Source: Adiantum capillus-veneris
Taxonomy: Eukaryota > Streptophyta > Polypodiopsida > Polypodiales > Pteridaceae
Assembly (NCBI GenBank): GCA_014529385.2
Contig: CM043942.1
Coordinates: 26,662,469 to 26,726,468 of the forward strand
Direction of reading: 5' to 3'
DNA length: 64,000 nt
The position numbers and the translations under genes were made by a program. Shown piece by piece: positions 47,622 to 59,439 of the stretch (positions are counted from its first letter, which is position 1; every line of letters begins with the position of its first letter). The notes under the pieces are model-generated. The model had not been told where the DNA came from and made no database searches. It saw only the letters and a list, made by a program, of their open reading frames with translations.

Positions 47622-48040
47622 GTGATAGACCAAGAAGCCCTGATTTTCTTTCATGGAGGAGCCAAGGCCAACTTCATTTCACCTCAATTGGCGGCACGGC
47701 TCGAGATCACACCCGATCGGATGGGACCACTAGCAGAAGCAGTTCTAGCGGCACCCGACAGGGACGTAGCCATTACACCTGTCATTGGCAAGCTTCTGTT
47801 GCATTGTTAGGGGTATTTGGGGCATGAGGACTTCTACATAATGCTTTTGGAAGGTTGTGATGTCCTCTTGGGAATTCCCTGGTACCACAAGAACAACGCC
47901 ATGGTCGATTATCAAGCGAGAAAAGCGACTTTAACCATAGAGAAGGGCAGAACCATTGTACTTGACGTGAAACTTAACGGCGTGTCTGTCCCTATTTTAT
48001 CGGCTTCGGCCATTTCAAAATTAATGAAATCCAGTCTGTT
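47622..48040 (+). pseudogene. Protease of G5, active-site Asp replaced
   Basis: ALIFFHGGAKANFISPQLAA has HGG where gypsy proteases have DSG/DTG/DPG (G2 has DPG), so the catalytic aspartate is histidine. A frameshift follows, then MLLEGCDVLLGIPWYHKNNA with the conserved LGIPW. Confidence 0.82.
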
Positions 48041-48059
48041 TGTTTACTCGATCATCTTT

Positions 48060-48850
48060 ACAGAGATGAATGATGAGAATAGGACAAATATGTCTGAACT
48101 TGATAAAGAACACCAAGATTTTCTCCACACTGCAAGTACATACTATTTGTTGGTGCTTTCTTTGACGACATCATTGTTTTCTCCAAGGGTGAGACAGAAC
48201 ATAGAGAACATATACTTCAGGTCTTTCAGGCATTACGAGCTCACAAGTTGGTGATTAATGCATGGAAAAGTGAAATTTTTCTACTGGAGATACACTTTTT
48301 GGGACAGATTGTGTCAGCAACAGGAGTGTAGATGGACCTGGCCAAGATAGAGACTATTTGTGATTGGCCCGATTTGAAGAATGTCCATGAAGTTAGAAGC
48401 TTCTTGGGCTTTTGTACGTACTACAGGCGGTTCATTAGAAAGTTTGTAGAGGTTGCTTCCTTTTTGCATATTTCGACACAAAAAGGAGTCCATTTCTCGT
48501 GGTGACCCACAGAGGTGACTGCCTTTCAGACATTGAAAGAGAATTTGACTACAGGACCAGTTTTGATTTTGCCGGACTTGCAAAAGTTATTTGAAGTATA
48601 TTGTGATGCTTGTGGTCGTAGTCTGGATGCGGCTTACGAGAGTCGATTGTTCTCAAGGCCGGAATTGACAGCACAGATTTATGAGAAAGAGCTTTTGGCA
48701 GTTATCCATGCCCTTACTCAGTGGCGGCACTACCTACTCGGAGCGGATTTTACTGTCTTTACAGGCCATGAGATTTTACGCTACTTGTCACAGAAGCAGC
48801 TATCGGAAAAGGAGATATGGTGGGCGAACATCTTGTCACAGTGTCACTTA
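48060..48850 (+). pseudogene. Reverse transcriptase C-terminal part and RNase H of G5
   Basis: The RT starts only at the catalytic VGAFFDDIIVFSKGETEHRE (out of frame, about 48148-48205), so the fingers and the first aspartate are deleted. It continues with LGQIVSATGV, DWPDLKNVHEVRSFLGFCTY and YRRFIRKFVEVAS. RNase H follows: FEVYCDACGRSLDAAYESRL, YEKELLAVIHALTQWRHYLL and ADFTVFTGHEILRYL. Confidence 0.82.
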
Positions 48851-48879
48851 CAATTGTCTATGTTCAGGGACATAAGAAT

Positions 48880-49660
48880 TTGGTTGCAGATGCTTTGTCT
48901 CGGAAGCCGTTGGTTCTGGCTATTTCCCCGATACATCAAAGGAGCTTCGAGGGTATGGTCGATCAGTATGCCACAGATACAGATTTTGCAGACATTTTCA
49001 CACGGATACAGGATGCAAAGATAGTAGGAAGATATTCCATTTAGGATGGCTACTTGATGAGGAAAACCATGTTGTGTGTTACACAGCCGTTGAGGGAGAA
49101 GGTTATGACCGAATGCCATTGTCCACCTTTTACGAGTCAGCGTAGCTTTGCTACCACCTTGAAAGGGGTAGAGAGATACTTCTTTTGGCCGACACTCGAG
49201 AAGGATGTGGAGGAGTTTGTGCGCAGTTGCTTGGTATGCCAGAAGGTCAAGTTTTACAGGCATAAAGCACATGGATTGTTACAACCTTTGCCCATACCCC
49301 CCCGCCCTTGGGAAAGTATTGCAACGGATTTCATTTTTGATCTCCCGAGAACATAGAGTGGTCACGATGGTATCTGGACTGTTATTGACAGGTTTAGCAA
49401 GCAAGCTCATTTCATTCCAATGAAGAAAACAGTTAAGCCGAATCACTTAGCGAGACTGTTTTTGGCCCAGATGTTCAGATTACATGGCATGCCCGAGACG
49501 ATTGTCTCCGACAGGGACCCAGATTTAGGAGTTTGTTTAGAAGGCTATTTGGGAGAACATTGGCATGCGGTTGCAGTTCTCGTCATCTTTCCCCGTCGAA
49601 GAGTGTATCGTGTTATTGCAGGCAAATTCCACCAATGGTAAATACTTTTCCCATTTAGAT
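48880..49660 (+). pseudogene. Integrase of G5
   Basis: CHCPPFTSQRSFATTLKGVE and RYFFWPTLEKDVEEFVRSCL, ending VCQKVKFYRHKAHG, form the zinc domain. ESIATDFIFDLPRT is the first core aspartate block. [20 protein letters not shown] is the second. The third block (glutamate) is missing after about 49560, where the sequence diverges. Confidence 0.82.
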
Positions 49661-49699
49661 CTCAAAAAAGACGGAAAAAGGTAGCAGATCGCCATCACC

Positions 49700-50166
49700 G
49701 CGATTTGAAATTGAAGGAGAACGATTGGGTGCTCTTATGTTTTGAGAAAGCACGCCTGAGAAAGAAAAAAGGAAAGGAGAGGCTTTTTCCAAAGCTTAGT
49801 ATGCGATACTACGGACCTTTCCAAATCTCCGAAAAGATAAATGATGTCTTCTTCCGACTGAAGCTGCCCAAAACTTGGAGGATTCACAATGCTTTTCGTG
49901 TGAGTCTCCTGAGGCCTTCTAAAGGCGATGTGCCCGAAGATGGGGAGCCTGATTAGCAATCCGAAGTGGAAGAAAACGAGGAGATTCTTGTTCCAAAAGA
50001 GATATTGGCACATAAAGACAGAAAGATTAAGGGTAAAGTGATAAGGCGGTTCTTGGTTAAATTCAAGAACTATCCTGCATTGGATGCGAAGTGGATGGAG
50101 GAGGAGGACCTAGCAGATACTCCTCATATTGTGAAACTTTATCTTGAAGCTTTTGGTTTAGCATAG
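49700..50166 (+). pseudogene. Integrase C-terminus and chromodomain of G5
   Basis: MRYYGPFQISEKINDVFFRL and KLPKTWRIHNAFRVSLLRPS form the GPF module. After a stop, the 66-residue segment at 49966-50166 carries FLVKFKNYPALDAKWMEEED, a chromodomain core, ending LYLEAFGLA and a stop at 50164. Confidence 0.85.
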
Positions 50167-50727
50167 TCTATTCTAATTAGAACAAGAGGGGAGTTACTCC
50201 GCTCCTTTGTCAACAGATGCCTCGATTTTGGATACTAGTCACTGATGTCTCTTTGAGGTTCAGGGATATTGAGAGCTTACAGTATTCTGTTGTAATGACT
50301 TTATAAAATGGATTTCCCAATAACATGATACTGATTTGTTCTTGAGTTGTTTAAGTGCAGGAACTGATAGACAAAATGACTGCAGCATTTTGGTATGAAT
50401 GATCTCGATAGACATGGTTGCAATAAATTAGTCAATCGGGCATCTATGAGGTCCTGAGTGGATCTAGATGCGATTGCTAATTGCATTGTCGATAAATCAT
50501 GGTCTGACATCCGAATGAATGTTGAATGTGATTTGTCATGTGATGTCCTGTGATGTCAAGTGATGTCTTGTGATGTTGTGTGATGTCATTGTCGATTGGT
50601 ACATGTACTAGATGTGCGTTCCTAGTGCGTCGATACTAATAGTCAGTGTCTGCGAAGACAGTTTATGGTGTCTGTCTGTTTTGCAGGCGTAATCGAGGGC
50701 GATTACAATGCTTTCAAGAGGGGGGTA
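50167..50727 (+). repeat. 3' noncoding region of G5 with GTGATGTC minisatellite
   Basis: 50530-50595 carries five units of about 10 bp (TGTGATGTCC and variants). A shorter version lies in the same position in G7 (58460-58500). The region ends with the PPT. Confidence 0.7.
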
Positions 50728-50964
50728 TGTCACAAACTGTTGACGTGGCCTTTGTACACACACACTATCCCTAGGCATGGACAGTCCCCGCGGGAATACC
50801 CCTGTAGAAATGATGGTGTGGCAGGCAGTGACGTGGCAGACCTGTTCGGAAATCACGACCAAATTTCGGAGTGCTGACGTGGCAGTAGCGTACGGAAAAA
50901 GGTAGAAATTGCGGCAGCTTGGGACCTGCCTTTTTCTACGCATTTCATCCAGCTTTTGGCTACA

Positions 50965-51006
<42 letters not shown>

Positions 51007-51313
51007 TTGATTTTTTAAGCTTTTTGGCTCTGCTTTTAGCATCCCTTGTAAACTTATTTAATGGTGCCTCGGGCTCTCACTTCTGAGAGCATCTGGACGC
51101 AGAGTCTGAGAGTGAGCATCGACCACTCGCTTGTACTTGAGTTGCAGATTAATACAAAAAGAAATACCGAAAGAGCGCCAGTCTTTGGGGCCAACATCTC
51201 TAGGCACGGAACTCCGCCGGAGTGTCAAATCAATTGTGGACTTTGAATTGTTTGAAGTGATTTCTTGTGGTGTCGCGGTAGATTCTCGACTTGGAGTGTC
51301 CAAGTCTGTTACA
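50728..51313 (+). repeat. 3' LTR of G5
   Basis: It starts TGTCACAAACTGTTGACG and ends TGTTACA. The (GA)n at 50971-51003 is longer than in the 5' LTR. Confidence 0.85.
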
Positions 51314-51660
51314 CAGACTCCTTGGGATTGGAAGTAGATATCTATGATAAACGCCTTGAACTAGAATATGTCAATTTGAATATCATCCATATGCCTCACA
51401 TTTCTTCGAACATTTCTCTTTTAGCTAAGTACGGTGTCATTTGCTCTCAACTATTTAGTTTCTCATCTTTGTTCTAGTAAATCTATTGTTGTTTAGTCGT
51501 ACCATCTTGTTTCTTTACTGATTAAGAAAGGATACTCATTCAAAAGAATTATGAAAACATTCGCTCATTTTTTCATCGTAGCAAGTTTATTTTCAATGTT
51601 TCTTCCTTTGGAATGTTCAAGATAATCAATAGTAAATTCACTAAAATTGGGTAACTCACT
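51314..51660 (+). pseudogene. Penelope-like reverse transcriptase, right part
   Basis: It continues the family order: VDIYDKRLELEYVNLNIIHM, PHISSNISLLAKYGVICSQL and FSFSS, then after stops LIKKGYSFKRIMKTFAHFFI. The phrases YDKR, SNI...YGV..SQL and the final GY...L...F are typical thumb and end regions of Penelope-like enzymes. I could not find a GIY-YIG endonuclease downstream. Confidence 0.68.
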
Positions 51661-52351
51661 ATTTTGATGTTTTGATCTTTAGCGCTTCTAGTATTTTTGC
51701 TCTAGCTTGACAAATGCTAGCCTTTATCATGGTTAAGTATGCCCATCGAGGGTAATAAAAAACTCAGCTTGTTGGTTTTATAGAGTACATTCAAAGCATG
51801 AATGACCTCTATACAAACCTGCACCTACTCTTGGGCAATGACGACGTGAATAGGGATGTCATAGCTATTGTCCAAGCTATTCATGATAAAGGTGATAATC
51901 TTATTCTTCCTGTTTGGACAAGTAGCGAAGTTGAGGTCACATATTGTAAAGTTTCGATCTTTGTACTTCTCTGGTTATTTTCGGCGTCTTCTTCGTACGT
52001 TTTTATTAGTAGTCAGATCTAATTTTTATTTTACATTAGGATTTAAGAATTTGTTCCTTTAGAAGTTGTGTGGAGTCTAATTTCTAGGCTTAAGTCCAAT
52101 TGTCTTATCCTTTTTAGTTTAAAGTTGAGTACTTGTTTCAAGCTTTATCCAAGTAAGTTGCGTCAACTTGTATATGCCTTTCCGAAAAACAATTTTAAGT
52201 AATTAATTGTTTGTTTTATCTAGTTTTGTTTAGTAGCAAATACAATGATTTCGTTTTTGTTTTTGTTTTGGTTTTCTTGTGTCCCTTGCTTTTGTAGTTT
52301 TATGAGTGTTCTATCCCCTCTTATAATTTGTGAGTTCAGACTATTGTGAAC
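51661..52351. other. Unassigned AT-rich stretch after the Penelope-like element
   Basis: T-rich sequence without clear domains. It could be the degenerate end of the Penelope-like element. Confidence 0.4.
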
Positions 52352-52983
52352 TTATGATGGTTTATGATTCCTTTTCTTCTCCGAATCCTCTGATGAACTT
52401 GCATTTGGTTCCTTTGGTTCGTTGGAACCATCATTTGATTCCCTTACTTTCTCGAAATCCTCTGATGAACTTTCGTCCGGTTCCTTTGATTGATTCTCTT
52501 CATTAAAAGACACTTGCATTGTAGAGGTAGACACTAGCTTGTCCGTACGGTAAGTTAATGAGCCGGCATGCATTCCAAACATTGCTTGTGGCATGTCCCA
52601 TAAGTTCTATATAGAGTCGGACTTCTGTTGCAGACAATACTGTCGGATCTCTTTTGGCAAACCATAGCAAAACCACGCAACCTGGTCCCTCAAAGTGATC
52701 CTCCGAAATGAGGACACTGGCAAAAAGGTATCCAAAACCTCTGGTAGTAGTCATCCAACATGTCTTTCTTAGTCATTCTCAGATGATTCCATGCCATGAT
52801 GATGTCTTCGTATTCTTCAGTTATCCAAGTTGATGTGAAAATTTTCTTGAATTTTACCCATGTCGTAGGTGCTTCTCTGTGTAAAAACAGATTAGACCAC
52901 CATGTCTGTGCATTTCCTTTCAAGTAAGATGCCGCCTTTCGCACCTTGGAGCGTTTCGAGAACTGTGTGAGGGTAAGCCACAT
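52352..52983 (-). pseudogene. Gag capsid part of G6
   Basis: SKVRKAASYLKGNAQTWWSN (52950-52890), TWVKFKKIFTSTWITEEYED, MAWNHLRMTKKDMLDDYYQR and then GSLTYRTDKLV follow the G5 gag order. Frameshifts at 52690 and near 52560. Confidence 0.8.
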
Positions 52984-53735
52984 ACTAATGGGCTATCCTA
53001 TGCAACTCTACTCAAAGCACCATGTCAACCAAAAGAATCCTAGAGATTCCAAAGTTAAAGTAGTGGCAGAAGAAGAAGAAAAAGGGAAAGTCAACACTGT
53101 CTATTATGAGGATGTATTGTAATGGGTTTTAGACACTGCTTCAAACCCAAAGTTTGGAGGTAAGACCTACCCTCTCTTGCATCAGATTCCACCTTATGAG
53201 CCGTATGTAGTTACCCTAAGTAACCGATATTAGCCTTGGTTAGAATCCATGCACTTCATGTAAGCTTTAGCTTACGGGGGCGTTAGTTGGGGTAAGCCGT
53301 TTAGCTTATACTCGATGTGTAACCAACCCCTAAAGCCAAGCATATCAACCATGCACCATTATGTGCATGTATGCATCCCACTACATAGACTTCCTTAAAC
53401 ATATTGTAAAATGTTGTTCACTATAGCTACGTGACATTTGACCCTTCTCCCAGATGTGATGGAAATCACTTTCTAGCATTAAATGCCACCTTTCCACTTT
53501 GAGCCTATATAAGGCCATATTGCTTAGCTTGTATTTGGCTTTTTTCATTTTTTTCAATCAAGCGAGTTTATTTTCATTGAATGCTCTCTCTCTCTCTAAT
53601 TTGTTTGCTTCTAATCATTATGAAACATTCACTATCATGAATGCAACTAATATTTTTCCGCCTTAATCAAATCTTACAAACTGACCTGCTGAGAAGGCGA
53701 CGTCAATTTTGCTGAGAAGGCGACGTCAAATTGTT
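52984..53735 (+). mobile_element. LTR-like insertion in G6 gag
   Basis: It separates two halves of gag that are continuous in G5 (the join is at GYQDA/...SKVRKA). It contains a TATA-like CCTATATAAGGCC at 53503-53515, a CT tract at 53585-53599 and a 20-bp direct repeat TGCTGAGAAGGCGACGTCAA at 53687 and 53710. 53000-53200 has short + frames (PKFGGKTYPLLHQIPPYEPY). It is perhaps a small non-autonomous LTR element; its ends are not resolved. Confidence 0.45.
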
Positions 53736-53751
53736 GTATAAACTCAAGGGC

Positions 53752-54550
53752 TCAATGGGCGTCCTGGTAGCCTAAAGAGGTGTTAAACCTGACGGTCTGA
53801 CCCTCTTCTTTAAACTCCTTGCTTTTCTTGCTCATGTGTTCATTGTCAGAAGAGGAGGAGCCCTTCTCCTCTAAATTGCTAGATCGCCTCCCGTACCTTC
53901 TAGACTTTTTCAAAAATTTGCTTTTCTTGCTTTTTCTCAGCTTCTTTCGGCTTTCCTTATGCTCACTGGAATGAGAGGACGGTGAAGAGTCGGAACTCTC
54001 TGAAGAAGAAGAAGAAAAGTTTGGGTCATCCTCGAAAGAAATACGCTTCTTGGATCTGCTTGCTACCTCGAAAGTCGACTTTTGGCCCAAATAACCAAGG
54101 AAATCTGCCGATTTCTTCTTCTTCTGAGAGTGCCACAAACCTTTCATCTGGTTCATCTTCTTTTCAAGAGCTCTGGACAACTCTTTCTGCGAGTAGAGTT
54201 TTCTGCACTTGACATTTCTTTCAGTTTTCTTCCCGACTTGAGAGAGGAATCACTAGGCTCACGCCATCTCTAGTAAATCTCATCAATTGGGTAATCCTTC
54301 AATTGTTTCGCAAATTTGGGGTCTCTGAAGTACTTGATCAATCTTTTCACACATTTGTCAACCTGCAGTTAATGTGTGCACTCGGCTCTTGCAAACTTCC
54401 CCGTCGGAAATTTACCCAAATCTTCGTTGTTTCTTCAATTCCCACGTCGGGATCCAACTTTTCTTGCTCTCCCTACAGAGCGGTGTGGTCTATATCAGAT
54501 TCTCCGCGAGAACCCATGTGTGCTGTAGATGGATCATATCCTTTGTAGAG
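53752..54550 (-). pseudogene. Gag N-terminal part of G6
   Basis: The open 142-residue segment at 54180-53752 has FLGYLGQKSTFEVASRSKKR, a serine-rich stretch and KEFKEEGQTVRFNTSLGYQD. It matches the G5 gag (YLGRQSTF, serine run, EFKEGGQSIKFNTF). Further fragments lie up to 54550. Confidence 0.78.
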
Positions 54551-54572
54551 AATATCTTTTTGAGCTCTGATA

Positions 54573-55277
<705 letters not shown>

Positions 55278-55293
55278 TTCTTCTTCTTCTTCT

Positions 55294-55347
<54 letters not shown>

Positions 55348-55383
55348 GTACACACACACATATATATACATCTATATATGTAC

Positions 55384-55417
<34 letters not shown>

Positions 55418-55420
55418 ATT
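55278..55420. repeat. Compound microsatellite (TTC)n(TC)n(TA)n...(TG)n
   Basis: TTC units at 55278-55297, TC at 55298-55325, TA at 55326-55348, CA/TA mixes and a final TG run at 55392-55418. It lies about 350 bp upstream of a PSD exon. Confidence 0.9.
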
Positions 55421-55768
55421 CTTAACAAAGTCAACATCATGAGAGTGATTAGGAGGGATAGAGACAGCAGACAGAGAGGGTCACGGGCAGCCTATCGTTG
55501 TCTACAGACGACGGGTAGTTGATAAGTGTAAACTCTTTAGTAAGGAGTCTTGGATGCCAATGGAAACTTAGTTACCTCTTCTTGATTGGGGAATCGTAAA
55601 ATTTTTAATCGATAATCTCAAATACTAGTGTTAATTTAAGCTACCACTTCTTATTTTGTCTTGACAATGAACATGAAGGCGCCTCAATTTTCCTTGCTCG
55701 GGTGTCACGGCGCACATTCAAATGTTATACTTAGATTGAAAGAAATTGTTTTGTTATGTTTTTGCAAG
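55421..55768 (+). other. End of the 34.9-kb PSD intron
   Basis: Unique AT-rich intron sequence ending with the pyrimidine-rich acceptor TTATGTTTTTGCAAG. Confidence 0.7.
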
Positions 55769-55869
55769 GTACAAAGGAATTACTTGTCAACATGTCTATC
55801 AAGCAAGGACTGCATATGAGCTCTCTAGAATCTGCAAAGGAGATACCAAAGTTTATTGAATTTTTTCAG
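55769..55869 (+). CDS. PSD: Phosphatidylserine decarboxylase exon (PSD2/3-like), exon b
   Basis: The 101-bp exon starts in phase 1, completing the Gly codon opened at 20887. It reads TKELLVNMSIKQGLHMSSLE and then SAKEIPKFIEFFQ up to the donor GTAAAT. This follows the plant PSD2/3 pattern KQG..M.S..SA..IP.F..FF directly. There are no stops and the splice borders are canonical. It is the middle segment of the linker into the decarboxylase domain. Upstream and downstream introns are 34,881 and 7,214 bp. Confidence 0.88.
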
Positions 55870-56244
55870 GTAAATATATTTCTTTGGTTGTGACATCCTT
55901 GGCAAGTTCTATTTTGTTTGCAATTAATAGAATTGCCAATATGTTTACATTGTGCATCATGAATAAGTTAAATTTCTTATTGATCTTAAATTGCAGCTTT
56001 GTGAGACCGTGGATGGCTTTACTAGGCAACGAATACATTAAAACTTGGAAAATTTGCAGAGGAGAAATCATTGTGCCAACATTGCATGAATGTTGATAGA
56101 TTGTGATAGTAATCCATATAATTTAACTAGAAACCACTAGCCAGGTCTCACCTCAAAAAATCGCCCTTTGAGTGTCAGGTAGAGCTACGGAAGTTGAATT
56201 TCCTCACTTCAATGATCAGGACATCCATGATCCTGAAGGAGAGA
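55870..56244 (+). other. Start of the 7.2-kb PSD intron
   Basis: AT-rich intron DNA after donor GTAAAT, running to the LTR of G7. No features seen. Confidence 0.6.
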
Positions 56245-56807
56245 TGCGTCACAAATTGATGACATGGCAGTGCAACCCGGACACACATACGGCAAAGTGA
56301 TGACGTGGCTGACTATACGGAAAATCCTGATTTTTTACTGACAGTTGACGTGGCAGTACTGTATGGATTTTCGAGCTTTGCGCTGACATGCTGACGTGGC
56401 AGATTGTACCTATTTCCACGTTTCACGCTAGCTGCTGACATGGCAAGGTTGTACGGAATTCCGTAATTTGTGCTGGCTGCTTTTTGCCAGTTTTTGAGGA
56501 TCAGTTGCTTTTGGAACTTTTGCTTTTGAGTTTGATTGATTTTGGGGCTTTGTTTTTGGCATCCCTTGTAAGAATAAAAGAGCCCTAAGGGCCTCACTCT
56601 TTAGGGTATCTGGACGCATGTACTTTGCTCAAAGATTAAGATAAAAGAAATACCGAAAGGGGCACCAGTATTAATGGCCAATCTCTCTGGGCACGGAACT
56701 ACGCCGGGCCATGTCGACCAAATTGAACTGTGATTTTAAAGGTATTTTAAGTGATTCTCTCTTGTGTTGCAACAGATTCTAAACTTGGGGTGTCCAAGTT
56801 TGTTACA
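56245..56807 (+). repeat. 5' LTR of G7
   Basis: U3 has TGACGTGGC or TGACATGGCA at 56301, 56346, 56392 and 56436, spaced 44-46 bp, plus an earlier GATGACATGGCAG at about 56258. GAAATACCGAAAGGGGCACC is near 56646. Confidence 0.82.
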
Positions 56808-56849
56808 GTGGTATCAAGTCATCAGGCGTGTGCTTTTCTCAAAGCATAC

Positions 56850-57400
56850 CGATCCTGCTAAAGAGCAGACAAATCACTTGGGCACAATTTTGAAAATTGT
56901 TATTGAAGGATCTTCGTGTCCCGACCATGGACTTACTAGCCACTCCCTTCCTTACTTCATCGCGCATCGGGCGCGCTCCCATCTTCATTGCTCTGTCTTA
57001 CAGGGGCATAAGGCCATTAAGGATCCCATATTACACATAGGTTCTCGTCGAGAATCTGACAAAGATAACACCTCCCAGTTGAAATCAGGCGTGGGAACTG
57101 AAGAAAAGAATGAAGATTGGGCAATTTTTTTTGGTGGAGAAGTTTGCCAAAGCAAAATACCAACGTCCACTGCACGTTGACATGGGTGTGAAAAGGTCGA
57201 TTGAGTACTCCAGAGATCCGAGATTTGCAAAACACCTGAAGAATTATCGGATTGATGAGATTCACTCCAGATGGCATGAGGCCATTGAGTCTCCTCTCAG
57301 AACGGGGTGGAAAGCTGAAAGGACAGACGAGTGCAGAAAAGCGGAATCTTTACTCGCAGGAAGAGCTGGAACAAAACTATTGACCAGAAGATAAACCAGA
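56850..57400 (+). pseudogene. Gag N-terminal remnant of G7
   Basis: Pieces in several frames: PRFAKHLKNYRIDEIHSRWH (57225-57285) and the surrounding lysine-rich sequence match the N-terminal part of the G6 gag. Stops interrupt it. Capsid and zinc knuckle are absent. Confidence 0.6.
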
Positions 57401-58644
57401 TACTCGAAAGGACACCGAAAGGGATATTGATGTACTGGCAATCTGGTTGTTTGTGACAAATCACCGGAAATAGGAGCAAAGAACTTGCTTCTGTATGGGT
57501 TGGGAAGCATGGAGCTGGAAATCCACTCTTTTGCAACACGGTGAGCCATCTCCTTACTTGTGTTGCAGGTGAAATCGAGGATGAGATGGTGACATCAAGA
57601 GCGACGGAAGCTCAAGTATGAATCGGATATCCTTTCGATTCGAGATAAGAATGATGAATTTGAATAAATGAATGATGACGCATGTTGAATGATTCTAGTG
57701 CGTCAAGATTCCAATATGAATGAGATGACCAGATGCTATGGTGAGCGCATCAAGAGTTTCTGCGGGATGAGATGGCTACACAGGGATCTAGGTGCATCAA
57801 GACTTCTAGACAGATGAGATGACTAGATGATTGAAACATTGTGTTCAATATGAACTAAGTGTGTGAATGAAGAACTTTGAAATAGAAATTTTTGAAGATG
57901 AATTTGATTTATATATGACATTAATGTTCTCTGGAAGAACTTGCTAGATGTGTGCAGATAACATGTGAAATCGATGATAATGGATGACGAATTCGGAGCA
58001 CTGACAGCTCTAGAATGAACGTGACGATAAGTATCATGAATTTTGAAGGAGACTAATGAAATCCGCTATTTGTGAACAGATGACGGGATTAAGAATGAGA
58101 TGAGGATGATTGTGGAGTAGTCAGTGACAGCTCCCAAATGAACCTGATAATGAATCATGAAGCACAACTGATTCAATGGAATGAAGGACTGAACCACTCT
58201 GTTCAGCATGAACATAGTGATGGATTGGGATCCTCGGAAAAGATTTCTCGCACACGACAATGCTTAAGGCGAATGATTCTCGCAGGCGAAGGATTCTTGC
58301 ACACGACAGTGCTTGAGTCGAAAAAAATCTCTAGAGACATGATCGCAATATGGGATTAGTTAACCCGACATCAATGAGGTTCAGAATGGATCTAGATGTG
58401 GTTACTAAATACGTTGCTGGCAGTCATGGTCTGAGATTTGGAATGACTGTTTCTGTGATTGATTGTCATGTGATGTCCTGTGATGTCATGTGTAGTGATG
58501 TGACTATCGTCTTTGTACAAGTGCTAGATGTGTCGTGTCTAGTGCGTCGGTACTAACAGTCAGTGTCTACTAAGACAGTTTATGGCCTCTGTCTATTTTG
58601 TAGGCGCAATTGAGGGCGATTACAATTCTTTCAAGAGGGGGGTA
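57401..58644 (+). other. 3' noncoding interior of G7
   Basis: Diverged repeats of ATGAATGAGATGACCAGATG-like sequence lie at 57640-57830. CGCACACGACAATGCTTAAG and GCACACGACAGTGCTTGAG are at 58248 and 58290. The GTGATGTC units are at 58466-58500. It ends at the PPT. Confidence 0.55.
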
Positions 58645-58676
58645 TGTCACAAATTGATGACGTGGCAATGCAACTT

Positions 58677-58714
<38 letters not shown>

Positions 58715-59245
58715 TAAAGTGATGACGTGGTTGATTGTACGAAAATTCCTGATTTTGCGTTGACAATTGATGTGGCAGTACTGTACGTATTTCCGAGCTT
58801 TGCGCTGACATGCTGACATGGCAGATTGTATGGATTTCCACGTTTCACGTTGGCTGCTGACATGGCAAGGTTGTACGGAATTCCGTAATTTGCGCTGGCT
58901 GCTTTTTGCAAGTTTTTGAGGATCGGTTTGCTTTTGAGTTTGACTGATCTTGGGGCTCTGTTTTTGGCATCCCTTTTAAGAATAAAAGGGCCCTAAGGAC
59001 CTCACTCTTTAGGGCATCTGGACGCGGAGTCTGAGAGCAGAGGTCCCTCGGGAGTTGTACTTTGCTAAAAAATTAATATAAAAGAAATATTGAAAGGGGC
59101 GCCAGTCTTTATGGCCAATCTCTTTGGGCACGGAACTACGCCGGGCCGTGTCGACCAAATTGAACTATGATTTTTAAAGGTATTTTAAGTGATTCTCTCT
59201 CGTGTTGCAACAGATTCTAGACTTGGGGTGTCCAAGTTTGTTACA
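58645..59245 (+). repeat. 3' LTR of G7
   Basis: It starts TGTCACAAATTGATGACG and has (CA)n at 58679-58711, where the 5' LTR has only a few CA. It ends TGTTACA. Confidence 0.85.
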
Positions 59246-59439
59246 AGAGGGATCTGATCGAGGACACCAATGAACATGGATGTTCAACATGAAGGCGGGT
59301 GAATGCGGTCAATGTGGTGGTCACTTATAAAAGATGTAATTTCCTTACTTGTTACAACAACCACCACTAACGGAGTGCCAATGGAGAGCCTGAGAGATCT
59401 TCCTAGTTACTTTTTATTTTGAGTATCGGGCTAGAACGA
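59246..59439. other. Unassigned 190-bp spacer between G7 and G8
   Basis: No feature recognised. Confidence 0.5.

Larger units (their letters stand above)
45342..51313 (+). mobile_element. Gypsy G5 with chromodomain, inserted in the Penelope-like element
   Basis: LTRs are 45342-45960 and 50728-51313. Flanks TAGAC (45337-45341) and CAGAC (51314-51318) make a 5-bp target duplication with one mismatch. The PBS is near 45962 and the PPT TTTCAAGAGGGGGGTA ends at 50727. Gag, protease, a reverse transcriptase lacking its N-terminal half, RNase H, integrase and a chromodomain follow in order, with many stops. The interrupted target is readable on both sides. Confidence 0.88.
56245..59245 (+). mobile_element. 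Gypsy G7, non-autonomous
   Basis: LTRs are 56245-56807 and 58645-59245, both ending TGTTACA. Flanks AGAGA (56240-56244) and AGAGG (59246-59250) are a probable 5-bp target duplication. PBS TGGTATCAAGTCATCAGG lies at 56809-56826 and PPT TCAAGAGGGGGGTA at 58631-58644. The 1.8-kb interior has a gag N-terminal remnant and noncoding sequence. There are no enzymes. Confidence 0.82.
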
